Source of the DNA: Candidatus Enterococcus huntleyi
GTDB taxonomy: Bacteria > Bacillota > Bacilli > Lactobacillales > Enterococcaceae
Direction: 5' to 3'
NCBI RefSeq assembly: GCF_009933175.1
Contig: NZ_MAEJ01000022.1
Location: forward strand, 27,789 to 91,788
DNA: 64,000 bases
The notes beneath the pieces were generated by a model. It worked only from the letters and a program-made list of their open reading frames with translations, was not told where the DNA came from and ran no database searches. A program made the position numbers and the translations under genes. Shown here in pieces: positions 8,152-17,302 of this stretch (the first letter of the stretch is position 1; the number at the start of each line of letters is the position of its first letter).

Positions 8152-9315
8152 TTAGTCAGTGACGGCTTGGCTGACACTTTTGGCAACAATCTCAGCGACA
8201 CCTTCTTGAAAAGCATCCGGAATAATGTTGGTTGTGGTTAGCTCATTGTCAGGAATAAGGCTAGCAATTCCTTTGGCTGCAGCGATTTGCATCTCTACGG
8301 TAATCTTTTTAGCGCGGGCATCTAGCGCGCCACGGAAGATACCAGGGAAGGCTAACACATTATTAATTTGATTAGGAAAATCACTGCGTCCAGTACCGAC
8401 AATATAAGCACCAGCGGCTAAGGCTTCATCTGGAAAAATTTCTGGTACGGGATTAGCCATTGCAAAAATAACTGGTTTATCATTCATTTGACTGATCCAT
8501 TCGGCCTGCAAGGCACCTGGCGCAGAAACACCAACAAAGACGTCAGCGCCTTTTAATGCGTCAGCTAGGCTACCTTTTCGATGGCTACGATTCGTTACTT
8601 TGGCAATCTCAGCGTGATGGGGAGCCAAGGTTGTATCACCTTCACAGATAATTCCTGGGCGATCGACAACTGTGACATGTTTGACGCCAGCAGCTAGGAA
8701 TTTACGCGTGACAGAGAGTCCCGCTGAGCCACCACCATTTACGACAACATGCACTTCATCGATGGATTTGCCGATCAATTTTAGACTATTATATAAGGCT
8801 GCCAGTACGACAATTGCTGTACCATGTTGATCATCGTGGAAGACAGGAATATCTAATTCTTCAATTAAACGCTGCTCAATCTCGAAGCAACGAGGCGCAC
8901 TGATATCTTCTAAGTTAATACCACCGAAAGTTGGGGCAATCATTTTAACAGTCCGAATAATTTCCTCTGTATCCTGGGTGTCTAAGACAATCGGAATCGA
9001 ATCCACGTTGGCAAAACGTTTGAATAAAGCGGCTTTCCCTTCCATTACTGGCATGGCTGCTTCTGGACCGATATTTCCTAAGCCTAGCACGGCAGATCCG
9101 TCACTGACTACCGCGACCGTATTTTTTTTGGTTGTTAGTTCATAAGCAAGCTCTTTGTTTTCGTGGATAGCAGAAGATACGGCTGCGACACCAGGTGTGT
9201 AGGCGATGCTTAAATCTTCGCGGCTATCAATCGTAACTTTCGAAACGACTTCTAATTTCCCACCAAATTTCTTGGCTTGTTCAATGGCTAATTCTTTAAC
9301 ATCTTTGTTTGACAT
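8152..9315 (-). CDS. maeE: Malic enzyme (NAD-dependent, decarboxylating), MaeE
   Basis: Oxidative decarboxylation of L-malate to pyruvate and CO2 with NAD(P)+, 387 residues, the length of the short bacterial malic enzymes. Visible motifs are SIAYTPGVAAVSSAI at the N-terminus, GLGNIGPEAAMPVMEGKAAL (about 77-96), the metal-binding DDQHGTAIV (about 160-168), and the NAD-binding GGGSAGLSVTR (about 193-203). The ATG has AGGAGG 6-7 bases upstream. maeP lies directly upstream on the same strand (148-bp gap), so import and catabolism of malate are linked. The maeP-maeE / maeKR arrangement matches that known in E. faecalis and L. casei. Confidence 0.93.
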   Translation of the reverse strand: MSNKDVKELAIEQAKKFGGKLEVVSKVTIDSREDLSIAYTPGVAAVSSAIHENKELAYELTTKKNTVAVVSDGSAVLGLGNIGPEAAMPVMEGKAALFKRFANVDSIPIVLDTQDTEEIIRTVKMIAPTFGGINLEDISAPRCFEIEQRLIEELDIPVFHDDQHGTAIVVLAALYNSLKLIGKSIDEVHVVVNGGGSAGLSVTRKFLAAGVKHVTVVDRPGIICEGDTTLAPHHAEIAKVTNRSHRKGSLADALKGADVFVGVSAPGALQAEWISQMNDKPVIFAMANPVPEIFPDEALAAGAYIVGTGRSDFPNQINNVLAFPGIFRGALDARAKKITVEMQIAAAKGIASLIPDNELTTTNIIPDAFQEGVAEIVAKSVSQAVTD

Positions 9316-9463
9316 GTTGAACCTCCTGAGTTTTTATTTACTATTATAGTGATACAAATAGGAGCCAGTGTGAAGCGTGTTGCTTAATATTTATTTCCTA
9401 GTTGATTTTGAGCAAATGGTGTTTCAGAAGTAGCTTCTGTTACAACCTCTTTATTAGTATACC

Positions 9464-10792
9464 CTAAAATAGCATTCTGAAAATAGCTGTCATGGCAATT
9501 ACGGTAATTGCTCCGCCTAAACGTGTGGCAACTTGGGCGAAAGGCATCAAATTCATGCGGTTTGCTGTACTCAATATAGCGACATCACCGGTTCCGCCCA
9601 TCCCACTTTGACAAGCAGAGACGATCGCAGCTTCGACAGGATTCATATTCATAAATCGTGAGACGAAGAATCCGGTAGCAATTACAGTAAAGACAACGCT
9701 GATTACGACGATAAAATATTGCCACGTTAACATGCCCACGACGTCTTTTAATGGAATGTACAGCATGCCTAATCCGACCATTAATGGGAAAGTAAAGTTT
9801 CCAGAAATGAATTTGTACAATTGTTTCGAGCCTCGTTGCATTTCTTTAGGCACGACATTCAAATATTTCAAGAAAGCGGCTGCGATAATCATCAAAACAG
9901 GTCCAGGGAAGCCAGTCAAATGTTGTAATAAGCTACCGGTAATGAATAAGGTACAAGCAATTAGAACTCCTGAACCCATCATTTTCAAATCGATTGGCGA
10001 CTTATCTTCAGCTAAGGCATCACTTAAATCATCTCCACCGTTGATTTTAACTAATTCTCCTTGGCCAGACAGTTCAGGACGTTTTTCCCCAAGACGACTT
10101 AAGAGACCGGAACACATGATGGCAAAAAAGTTACCGATGATTGTTGCTGGAATCAATTGACCGACTAATTGTTCGCTAGGAAGCCCAGTAATAGCACTAT
10201 ATCCGAGGGATAAGGGGAGAATTCCTTCACCGATTCCACCAGCTAAGACGGGTGTCACAATGTAAAACAAGCTGTGTTTCCAACCGAGACCTAGTAATGT
10301 ACCAACTAAAGTCCCCACCAACATAGCGAAAATCATACCTAAAGCCATAGGGACGATCATGCGCATTAATCCTTGAACGAGAATTTTACGATTCATTCCC
10401 AAGATACTTCCGCACACAAGACAAGCGATGTAAAAGTATAAGAAATTGGCTTGTTTCATCAGAATATCAGTCGATGCTAACACATTTTCATTTAATAAGT
10501 TGAAGAAAACCATGATTGAAGGTATGAGTAAAGAAAGAATGGCTGGACCACCGAAATTTTTCAAAATAGGGATGTTGCCGCCAATCGTACCAAGTAACCA
10601 GCCCATCGAAAGAATTATTGCAAAGCCGCCGAGCATATTGACTGGCAGTTGTTCTAAGAGTGCAGTCGCTAAAATAACTGCCGAAGTGACGAGATAAACG
10701 GGCAATGAGACTGAACCAATCCGGACATCTTTCATTTTTTTGAACCAGTTTGGCTTAATTGAAGAGGTAGTTGTTGCTATCTTTTTTTCCAT
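9464..10792 (-). CDS. maeP: Malate transporter of the 2-hydroxycarboxylate (2HCT/CitS) family
   Basis: Integral membrane secondary transporter of 442 residues with about eleven hydrophobic segments. The two re-entrant-loop signatures of the 2HCT family are visible: GGIGEGILPLSLGYS (about 185-199) and GMGGTGDVAILSTANRMNL (about 401-419). In this context, upstream of maeE and facing maeKR, the substrate is almost surely L-malate. Citrate (CitP/CitS) is the main alternative within the family, but there are no citrate lyase genes here. The ribosome site GGAGG lies a few bases before the ATG. Expression probably starts in the 130-bp divergent region, where a cre box sits. Confidence 0.9.
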   Translation of the reverse strand: MEKKIATTTSSIKPNWFKKMKDVRIGSVSLPVYLVTSAVILATALLEQLPVNMLGGFAIILSMGWLLGTIGGNIPILKNFGGPAILSLLIPSIMVFFNLLNENVLASTDILMKQANFLYFYIACLVCGSILGMNRKILVQGLMRMIVPMALGMIFAMLVGTLVGTLLGLGWKHSLFYIVTPVLAGGIGEGILPLSLGYSAITGLPSEQLVGQLIPATIIGNFFAIMCSGLLSRLGEKRPELSGQGELVKINGGDDLSDALAEDKSPIDLKMMGSGVLIACTLFITGSLLQHLTGFPGPVLMIIAAAFLKYLNVVPKEMQRGSKQLYKFISGNFTFPLMVGLGMLYIPLKDVVGMLTWQYFIVVISVVFTVIATGFFVSRFMNMNPVEAAIVSACQSGMGGTGDVAILSTANRMNLMPFAQVATRLGGAITVIAMTAIFRMLF

Positions 10793-10946
10793 GTGTGTTG
10801 CCTCCTTATTTCTCTTGATGACCTCATTCTAATGAAATCGTTTTCTACAAGATAGATTATTTAACTAATTTAAGTAAACGCAAGTTCTTTAAGCAAGTGC
10901 AAGTAATTTCCTGTGCTATACTTTGAGTAGAAAATCAAAGGAGTTT
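10793..10946. promoter_or_regulatory. Divergent mae control region with cre box and MaeR-like site
   Basis: The region between maeP and maeK carries a 15-base match (10832-10846) to the CcpA cre consensus WTGNAANCGNWNNCW with no mismatch. This predicts glucose repression of the malate genes. Further toward maeK, TTATTTAA (10857-10864) fits the TTATT(A/T)AA element I recall as the MaeR target in L. casei. The short direct repeat CAAGT occurs three times at about 10879-10908. Which of these bind MaeR here is inference. Confidence 0.65.
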
Positions 10947-10949
10947 ATG

Positions 10950-12500
10950 ATGAAAAAAGGGGCAAAGCTCTGGCGCTTACTTTCTGTTATCTTTATTACG
11001 ACACTGATCATAATGATCACATTTTTATATGGCGTCATGACGAAACAAACAATTAAAGAAGTCAGAACGAATCAAGAAAATTCACTATTGGCGTTAGGTA
11101 GACAATTATCAATCGAAGACCAGGTGATTGCAGCGTTAAAAAATAATCAGAGCACTGCGGCATTAGAAGAATACACCATGAAAGTGAGCGAAATTCATGG
11201 CTTAGATTTTGTGGTCATTATGGACATGTCGGGGATTCGGTTGACGCATCCTGACTTAGGGAAGATTGGGAAACATTTTGAAGGGGGCGATGAATTGCCT
11301 GCCTTAAAAGGCGCGGAACATCTTTCTGTTAGTGAAGGAAGCTTAGGGGAATCTCTTAGAGGCTTCGTGCCAGTCTTTGATGGGAATCGACAGATTGGGG
11401 TGGTCTCAATGGGCATTAAACTGACTTCATTATCCAATTTAATCGATCGCACCAAGAAGGACTATACGATGAGTTTAGTTGTGAGTGTCGGCTTCGGCTT
11501 GTGCTTAGCTATCGCTGTTTCCTACTATCTGAAGAAACAATTACATGACTTGGAGCCTCAAGAAATTGCCCGCTTACTGGAAGAGCGCAATGCGATGTTA
11601 GAAGAAACTAAAGATGCAATAGTCGTGATTGATCCCGAAGATAAAATTTTATTGGCAAATATCGAAGCGACCAGCATGTTTCAACGGATGACGAATCAAG
11701 AAGAAGAGCTGGTGGGTCGACCGCTGTCTGACTTAATCTTACACATGGAGAAGCTAACAGTTGAATCTAAAACAGAACAGTTTTATCAACAAAATGGTCA
11801 GGATTACTTTGTTTCTATTGCGCCAATTAAGGTTCAAAAAAAGGATATTGGGCATGTGGTTTTCTTGAAAAATGCGACAGAAACCTTCATTATTGCAGAG
11901 CAATTGGTTAGTACGACTACCTATGCTTCGGCGTTGCAGAGCCAATCTCATGAATTTATGAACAAGATGCACGTTATTTATGGCTTGGTTGATCTAGAAG
12001 ACTATACGGCCTTGAAACGGTACCTAGCAGATATTCTTAAACCTGAAAAAGAATTTGCCCAACGTTTGGCGATTCTTGTGCGAAACCCGGTCTTAGCAGG
12101 TTTTCTTAGTGGCGAACGGATGAAGTTTAGCGAGTTGAAGACACAATTAGTTGTGGAAATTTATCCTGAGATTCCGCCTAATGTTCATGATTCAGATACC
12201 CAAAATTTACTTGCTTTGTATCGCTACATCAATCGTTTCTTTATGGAACAAACACTCCCAGAAGAGATTGTGCAAAAGATTGAGTATGAAGGGGAGACGT
12301 TAACAACAACTTTTACCTTGGCTTATTCAAAGGAGCAGCTGGAACGATTTGAATTAGAGTTTCAAACTTCTTACTTAACGACGCTTCTAAGTAAGGCCAA
12401 GGCTGAAATTCACTGGGAAAACCAACAAGATAATTGGCTGTTAATGGTTATGACGGTGCACTATGAAGGAGTTCGAGATGACAAACGTATTAATTATTGA
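10950..12500 (+). CDS. maeK: Malate sensor histidine kinase MaeK (CitA/DcuS type)
   Basis: Membrane sensor of 516 residues: TM1 (about 9-31), an extracytoplasmic PAS-like (Cache) sensor (about 35-165), TM2 (about 172-192), a cytoplasmic PAS (about 205-315), and a dimerisation helix. The H-box reads SQSHEFMNKMHVIYGL with His334, closely like DcuS. After it, the usual ATP-binding signatures (N-box, DxGxG, GxGL) cannot be found; the region around NLLALYRYINRFFMEQ stands where the N-box should be. The start is placed at 10950 for best spacing from AAAGGAG; an ATG at 10947 is equally in frame. It is paired with maeR (23-base overlap) and divergent from maeP. Confidence 0.87.
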   Translation: MKKGAKLWRLLSVIFITTLIIMITFLYGVMTKQTIKEVRTNQENSLLALGRQLSIEDQVIAALKNNQSTAALEEYTMKVSEIHGLDFVVIMDMSGIRLTHPDLGKIGKHFEGGDELPALKGAEHLSVSEGSLGESLRGFVPVFDGNRQIGVVSMGIKLTSLSNLIDRTKKDYTMSLVVSVGFGLCLAIAVSYYLKKQLHDLEPQEIARLLEERNAMLEETKDAIVVIDPEDKILLANIEATSMFQRMTNQEEELVGRPLSDLILHMEKLTVESKTEQFYQQNGQDYFVSIAPIKVQKKDIGHVVFLKNATETFIIAEQLVSTTTYASALQSQSHEFMNKMHVIYGLVDLEDYTALKRYLADILKPEKEFAQRLAILVRNPVLAGFLSGERMKFSELKTQLVVEIYPEIPPNVHDSDTQNLLALYRYINRFFMEQTLPEEIVQKIEYEGETLTTTFTLAYSKEQLERFELEFQTSYLTTLLSKAKAEIHWENQQDNWLLMVMTVHYEGVRDDKRINY

Positions 12501-13182
12501 AGATGATCCGATGGTGTCATTTATCCATCAAAAGTATTTGGAGAAGATGGGTGGTTTTGGGTCGATAACGATTGCCAAAACTGTTCAGGCGGGGCTAGAG
12601 GCAACAAAAAAAGAAACTCCAGACCTCGTATTATTGGATTTACATTTGCAAGATGGGAGTGGCCTGAGCTACTTGAAAGAAATTCGAGAGAAAAAGACAG
12701 ATATTGAAGTTATTTTTATCACGGCTGCTAATGAGGTCGATATTGTGAAGCAAAGTCTGCATTTAGGCGTCTTAGATTATCTTGTCAAACCTTTTTCATT
12801 TGAGCGATTTGCCAAAAGTGTCCAGATATTCCAGGAGAAGCAGGGGAAGCTGGCGAAAACAATTCAGACAGTTTCCCAAGAGACGATTGATGATTTATTC
12901 AAGCAACCAACAAAAACTACGGAGTCTGAATACGCTGATTGGCAGAACTTACCTCTCGAAAAGGGACTGACTCGCTCTACCTTACACTTATTAGTTGAGA
13001 AGATGAAGGGGCTGTCTGAACAATTTACCGCGCAAGAATTGTCTGAAGCTAGCAAACTTTCGCATGTGTCAGTCCGTAAATATTTACTGTTCTTAGAGGA
13101 GAAGGGTCTACTAGAAAGCCACAGTGTCTATTTGAAGGTGGGCAGACCGTATCAAGTATACCAGCTAAAAAAAAGTGAATAA
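12478..13182 (+). CDS. maeR: Response regulator MaeR (CitB/DcuR family)
   Basis: Two-component response regulator of 234 residues. The receiver domain is intact: acidic pair EDD near residue 9, phospho-acceptor Asp in LVLLDLHLQDGSG (about 56), the Thr/Ser switch in VIFITA, and Lys in YLVKPF (about 104). A C-terminal HTH typical of CitB-type regulators follows (about 160-225: TAQELSEASKLSHVSVRKYL). The start at 12478 has AAGGAG upstream within the end of maeK. It is expected to activate maePE in response to malate through MaeK. A terminator at 13241 closes the operon. Confidence 0.9.
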   Translation: MTNVLIIEDDPMVSFIHQKYLEKMGGFGSITIAKTVQAGLEATKKETPDLVLLDLHLQDGSGLSYLKEIREKKTDIEVIFITAANEVDIVKQSLHLGVLDYLVKPFSFERFAKSVQIFQEKQGKLAKTIQTVSQETIDDLFKQPTKTTESEYADWQNLPLEKGLTRSTLHLLVEKMKGLSEQFTAQELSEASKLSHVSVRKYLLFLEEKGLLESHSVYLKVGRPYQVYQLKKSE

Positions 13183-13240
13183 TCTGGAGTGAAGAAATCT
13201 TTCTTCTATTAGAATAGAGAAAGTCTAAATAATAGAAAGA

Positions 13241-13287
13241 AAAAATCCGAGCGATTACTGAATAGTGATTCGCTTGGATTTTTTTGT
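13241..13287 (+). terminator. Intrinsic terminator of maeKR
   Basis: AAAAATCCGAGCGATTACT pairs, with one bulge and one wobble, with AGTGATTCGCTTGGATTTTTTT. The hairpin and seven-T tract lie 58 bases after the maeR stop. Confidence 0.85.
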
Positions 13288-13476
13288 TGTAAGGTTCCTT
13301 TTCTATTTTTTTCCAAACGACGGAAATTTTTTTGAGTAGTGAAGAAAAAAAACTTCTCGCTATTTTTGGTTAGTTTGTTGTCAAAATGAGAGAAATTTTA
13401 CTTAAACAGTGGAAAGTAAGAGGTTTTATCATTAAAATACCATGTTATTTAAGAGAATCGCTTTATATAAGGGATG

Positions 13477-13505
13477 TTCGGTTAAAAAATAATGAAATAA
13501 CCGAA
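13477..13505. repeat. Inverted repeat in a 660-bp gene-free stretch
   Basis: TTCGGTTA (13477-13484) and TAACCGAA (13498-13505) form a perfect 8-bp dyad with a 13-base AT-rich gap. A related half-site (ATTTCGGTAA) recurs near 13638. The rest of 13288-13950 is AT-rich with no supported gene; it presumably holds the promoter of the GlsB-like gene. The dyad could be an operator. Confidence 0.4.
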
Positions 13506-13950
13506 ATGATTTGTTGGATATGATGAATTTACAAGCAAAATTTGAATAAAAATGAAAAAAAATCAGGTTTTCCGATAGGTTTTAGTTGTGTTTTCTGTGA
13601 AAATTTGTAACAATGTACCCATAGAAGAAATTATCCTATTTCGGTAAGTTAGTTTCCGAAAAAGTTTTGAAAGCGAGGGTTGTCTATTCATTTAGCTAGT
13701 TTTAATGAATAATAGTTCAATCACCATCTAATAAAAGGAATCAAAATGCCAAATTCACTAACCCATGACTCTTTGTTAATTGAAAACAGGTCAGAGTTTT
13801 CTGAATGGTCTTTCATGCTATTCTTTAAAATAACGAAGAAAATAATTTGAATAATAAAGACAGACATTCTGATAATTGTTGGATTGAAACTAAGAAGTGA
13901 GAAATAAGAAAGAAATAAGAAATTAAATAAAAAGAAAGAAGGAACAGGAC

Positions 13951-14199
13951 ATGCATTTAATATGGACACTGATTGTAGGAGCTGTTATTGGAATGATCGC
14001 TGGAGCAATTACAAATAAAGGCGGTTCAATGGGATGGATTGCAAACATTATTGCAGGACTAGTTGGCTCGTTTATTGGGGAAAAACTATTAGGTAGTTGG
14101 GGACCTCACATCGCTGATATGGCAATTTTTCCATCAATCATCGGTGCAGTAATATTAGTTGCGATTGTTTCATTTTTCTTTGGACGGGCAAGAGATTAA
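13951..14199 (+). CDS. GlsB/YeaQ/YmgE family stress-response membrane protein
   Basis: Small very hydrophobic protein of 82 residues, family annotated as transglycosylase-associated (GlsB/YeaQ/YmgE). Three membrane segments are visible (about 3-21, 29-48 and 58-78). The Gly-rich N-terminal pattern IVGAVIGMIAGAITNKGG and the central GWIANIIAGLVGSFIGE are family hallmarks. The molecular role is not established; in enterococci GlsB-type genes belong to general stress (Gls24) regulons. AAGGAACAGG supplies the ribosome site. It is followed by spx, itself a stress regulator, 178 bases downstream. Confidence 0.85.
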   Translation: MHLIWTLIVGAVIGMIAGAITNKGGSMGWIANIIAGLVGSFIGEKLLGSWGPHIADMAIFPSIIGAVILVAIVSFFFGRARD

Positions 14200-14376
14200 G
14201 GCTCAGTAAGCAAAAATAAGAAGAATAAACAAATAGTAATTATTTTAAAGTCAACCAGAACAAATGAGTGGTTGCCGGAACATTTTTGGTTAAATGGACG
14301 CAGATGAGGATGAAAAACAGGAACATCTCTCAGACAAAAAAAGAAAAAAGGAATTATTTTAAAGGAGTGTACATTC

Positions 14377-14778
14377 ATGATATCTTTATATACAACACCT
14401 AGTTGCACATCATGTAGAAAAGCAAAGGCTTGGTTAATTCAGCAAGGACTACCATTTACAGAAAGAAACGTATTTTCTCAACCATTAAGAAGAGAAGAGT
14501 TAAAACGTATTTTAGCTTTATCAGAAAACGGAACGGAAGACATTATTTCAACTCGTTCTAAAGTGTATGAAAAATTAACAGTCGACATTAACGATTTACC
14601 TTTAGGTGAATTATTGACATTGATCGAAGAAAACCCTGGATTATTACGTCGCCCAATCATTATTGATGAAAAACGTCTACAAATTGGGTATAACGAAGAC
14701 GATATCCATTGCTTCATTCCGCGTGAAGTTAGAAATGTGATTTTTAAAGAACGTCAAAAATATTTTGCCTATGAATAG
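14377..14778 (+). CDS. spx: Transcriptional regulator Spx
   Basis: ArsC-fold regulator of 133 residues that binds the alpha C-terminal domain of RNA polymerase and redirects transcription under thiol stress. The redox switch CTSC (residues 10-13) is intact. [19 protein letters not shown] (about 92-110) is highly conserved in Spx. AAAGGAG precedes the ATG by about 10 bases. Firmicutes often have more than one Spx; full length and the CxxC favour a true Spx over an arsenate-reductase-like paralogue. It has its own terminator at 14791. Spx level is normally controlled by ClpXP, which is not in the window. Confidence 0.92.
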   Translation: MISLYTTPSCTSCRKAKAWLIQQGLPFTERNVFSQPLRREELKRILALSENGTEDIISTRSKVYEKLTVDINDLPLGELLTLIEENPGLLRRPIIIDEKRLQIGYNEDDIHCFIPREVRNVIFKERQKYFAYE

Positions 14779-14790
14779 ACAGATAGATGG

Positions 14791-14817
14791 AAAAGGAGCA
14801 GAAGCTCCTTTTTTTGC
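14791..14817 (+). terminator. Intrinsic terminator of spx
   Basis: AAAAGGAGC pairs with GCTCCTTTTTTT around a 4-base loop. Confidence 0.9.
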
Positions 14818-14931
14818 GTGATATGAGCTAGAGAGCTAGGCATAGATAGCTGCTGAAAACATGACTAGTATAAATGGCTATAATTTGCTACAATAGGAAA
14901 GTATGAGTTTATAGACAAAGGAGAAATTAAA

Positions 14932-15495
14932 ATGATTGCAGTAAGTGATTTAAGAGCTGGAATGACATTCGTGTTAGATGGAAAATTAATTAAAGTATTA
15001 GATGCTAGTCACCATAAACCTGGTAAAGGTAATACAGTTATGCGTATGAAATTACGTGACGTACGGACTGGGGCAACTTACGATACTACGATGCGTCCGG
15101 ATGAAAAAGTTAAAAAAGCGCATATCGACACAAAACCTGTTCAATTCTTATATGTGCAAGATGATATCGCAAACTTCATGGACTTAGAAACATATGAACA
15201 ATATGAAGTACCGACTGAATTAATCGAAGACGAATTAAAATTCATGTTAGAAAACATGGAAGTAAAAATCCAATTTTTCGGAACAGAAGTCATCGGATTA
15301 GCAGTTCCAACAAGTGTTGTCTTAAAAGTGGTTGAAACTCAACCATCAATCAAAGGCGCTACTGTAACTGGTTCTGGTAAACCTGCTATCATGGAAACAG
15401 GCTTAGTAGTCAACGTCCCTGACTTTGTTGAAGAAGGCGAATTACTAGAAATCAACACGCAAGAAGGTACGTACTTGAAACGTGCTTCAAAATAA
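14932..15495 (+). CDS. efp: Translation elongation factor P
   Basis: EF-P relieves ribosome stalling at polyproline stretches. It has 187 residues with the three-barrel architecture: KOW-like N-terminal domain (about 1-65), OB domain (about 68-128) and C-terminal OB domain (about 130-185). The exposed loop HHKPGKGN (about 27-34) carries the conserved Lys that is modified in several bacteria. The C-terminal signature [21 protein letters not shown] is slightly variant ([15 protein letters not shown]) but intact. AAAGGAG precedes the ATG. It is monocistronic between terminators. Confidence 0.95.
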   Translation: MIAVSDLRAGMTFVLDGKLIKVLDASHHKPGKGNTVMRMKLRDVRTGATYDTTMRPDEKVKKAHIDTKPVQFLYVQDDIANFMDLETYEQYEVPTELIEDELKFMLENMEVKIQFFGTEVIGLAVPTSVVLKVVETQPSIKGATVTGSGKPAIMETGLVVNVPDFVEEGELLEINTQEGTYLKRASK

Positions 15496-15507
15496 ATTTT
15501 TAAAATG

Positions 15508-15557
15508 AAAGAGATTGTGCGACTAGTCGATTTGACTATGCGTACAATCTCTTTTTT
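15508..15557 (+). terminator. Intrinsic terminator of efp
   Basis: AGAGATTGT pairs with ACAATCTCT, extended by an inner CG-TAGTC/GACTA-CG stem, followed by six T. Confidence 0.88.
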
Positions 15558-15585
15558 ATCGATAAAGGATGTATAACTATTGTGA

Positions 15586-15800
15586 GTGCTAGTAAGATTT
15601 CATGATAGACTGCTCAACATTTTCATTTGTCCGAAACCATGTGCCGCATCCGGGGTTCCTTCCATCAAAAAAGTTTGCAGTCTGGTCGCAAGCAGCTCAA
15701 CAAAGAACGTTGATCTCATTGCTAAATCAGTTCAAACTAGCTGTAGGTACAAGGAGCAACAGCTAATAATTCATGATTCCCCTTTAGGGACTGCAGAACT
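15586..15800. repeat. Diverged copy of a dispersed non-coding repeat
   Basis: This gene-free stretch contains a GCAGTC-TGGTCGCAAGC motif followed some 35 bases later by CATTGCTAAATCA. The same order of words (GCAGTCGGGCCGCAAGC ... CATTGCTAAATCA) occurs at 45238-45301 beside the type I toxin cassettes, and its first half also at 44570. No open frame here has a ribosome site. I read it as a decayed copy of a repeat family. The rest of 15801-16059 shows nothing I can name. Confidence 0.45.
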
Positions 15801-16059
15801 TTTTGATTACAGGAACTCCTACTGCTAGATTGACTATCCTTGCTTTGGGAAACTGAAAAGGCGTATTAAAAAAAAGCAGATTTTGATTCAATTTGGTTAA
15901 AAACGATGGAGTAAATTTTATATCTCTTGACTGCTAGAGAAAGTCAAATTCATTTTTGGTGTTCCTCTAATAGACTTTTTACGTATTAATGTCCTGTATT
16001 AGGCAGCATGCCAAGTGACTGTGGCTTTCTTAGTAATGAGCTTCTAATGTGTAATTTTC

Positions 16060-16407
16060 CTACTTAATCTGGTCACGAATAGCAGTTGGGATCATCACGA
16101 CTTCGGTTTTCAAATCAATAGGTCTAAACTCTCTGTCGATGCAGGCTGCCCAGTATTCTAGATGTTTTTTGTCGATCCAGTGATCTGATTCCTCTACTTC
16201 AGGTGCATCTTGGCCTTGGACGGAGTACCAATATAAGTATTCGACGCCGTCTAGCGTTTCTCTGAAGATGGTTTCCACATACATTTTTTCTTGTTCCAAT
16301 GTGAGTAATGTCTCAGCCATATGTTCATTTAGGAAGGCTAACCATTCATCGACTGTTTTGCTCATACCTTCTTTTACTTTGAATCTTGTGAGTTCTACGT
16401 TTAGCAT
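16060..16407 (-). CDS. Small conserved protein, DUF6176-like
   Basis: 115-residue soluble protein with no signal or membrane segment. The sequence is rich in aromatic and acidic residues (VEYLYWYSVQG, ESDHWIDKKHLEYW). It resembles the DUF6176 group of dimeric alpha/beta-barrel-like small proteins; I recognise this only by pattern. The start is good: AAAGGAG lies 6 bases before the ATG. It is on the same strand as the FusB-like gene but separated from it by a terminator (16584-16623), so it is a separate unit. Function unknown. Confidence 0.7.
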   Translation of the reverse strand: MLNVELTRFKVKEGMSKTVDEWLAFLNEHMAETLLTLEQEKMYVETIFRETLDGVEYLYWYSVQGQDAPEVEESDHWIDKKHLEYWAACIDREFRPIDLKTEVVMIPTAIRDQIK

Positions 16408-16583
16408 AGGAGACTCCTTTCTAGTAGTTTATGAGTAATAATATAACATAGGTTCGCGTATTTAAAATAGGGTGAAGGCGCAAAAATAGCTGTTTTTTAG
16501 CTAGTAGTGGACAATTTCAGCTTTCTGACTAATAAATAGTGGCTAGCACTGAATGTGGATTTCATTTCTACCTAACTTAGATA

Positions 16584-16623
16584 CAAAAAAACTGTAATGA
16601 AACTCAGGGAGTTTCATTACAGT
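16584..16623 (-). terminator. Terminator of the FusB-like gene
   Basis: A perfect 15-bp stem (ACTGTAATGAAACTC and its complement) with a 3-base loop is followed on the minus strand by a run of seven or more T. Confidence 0.92.
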
Positions 16624-16648
16624 CTGCAATTTCGGTGCTGACAATCAA

Positions 16649-17293
16649 TTATTTTTCAGCTTTAACAGTTTTTATGAAGCTGTGTAAAGGTTCAAGCTTT
16701 TGAATCTGCTGATTACACCGTTCGCTGTCATGGCAAATGTAGTTACCGCGTTTTGTGTAGGTACCATCACCAGAAGATTTAATTAGTGATAAGAACATAG
16801 AAACTTCTGATGTTTTGTGGCAGATGCTGCAGATACCTTTCGAAATATCTGTTGATAGTGTCCCGTGAACGGCTACCAATTTGTTGTCCTCATACAGAAC
16901 AATATATTTTCTTTGCGTGCCGGCATCGTTCCAGCCGACGTAGCTGTGATTTCGTAGGTCTAATTCAGACCATTTAGGAAATTTCAGTTTTTTGACTTTG
17001 CGAAAAGCTTTCGTCAGCTGTTGCGTGCTCGGCTCATTAAATGGAATCACTTCATTTTTAAGTGTTTCTAAATATTGATCCGCTTTGACTTTAGTTAAAT
17101 GGTCATCTGTGACAAGTGCCATGAATTGTGTGACTTTCTCAGGAACTTCCTCAAATAAGGCATTAACCTGTCCAATAGTCGAAGCCTGTACGGTCTTTAC
17201 AGTATTTTTATCATTGACAGACGAGTACGTATTTAATAACACGTCGACTTGATTTCTTATAAAATTATATTGATATGGTTGAATCGTTGGCAT
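16649..17293 (-). CDS. FusB/FusC-type EF-G-binding protein
   Basis: 214-residue member of the elongation-factor-G-binding (FusB-type) family, which releases EF-G stalled on the ribosome and can protect against fusidic acid. The N-terminal half is a helical bundle. The C-terminal zinc finger is visible as CSICHKT (about 159) paired with CHDSERC (about 195-201). The start at 17293 follows GGAGAGGA with suitable spacing; an upstream in-frame ATG 11 codons earlier overlaps the leader and lacks a ribosome site. A short leader ORF and competing hairpins lie immediately upstream (17303-17419), suggesting attenuation control. Whether this chromosomal homologue gives resistance is not known from sequence. 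Confidence 0.85.
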   Translation of the reverse strand: MPTIQPYQYNFIRNQVDVLLNTYSSVNDKNTVKTVQASTIGQVNALFEEVPEKVTQFMALVTDDHLTKVKADQYLETLKNEVIPFNEPSTQQLTKAFRKVKKLKFPKWSELDLRNHSYVGWNDAGTQRKYIVLYEDNKLVAVHGTLSTDISKGICSICHKTSEVSMFLSLIKSSGDGTYTKRGNYICHDSERCNQQIQKLEPLHSFIKTVKAEK

Positions 17294-17302
17294 AAAAATT
17301 TT

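Noticed and set aside
15586..15828. 80-codon open frame after efp
   Set aside because: No ribosome site or recognisable domain; sequence looks like a decayed repeat.
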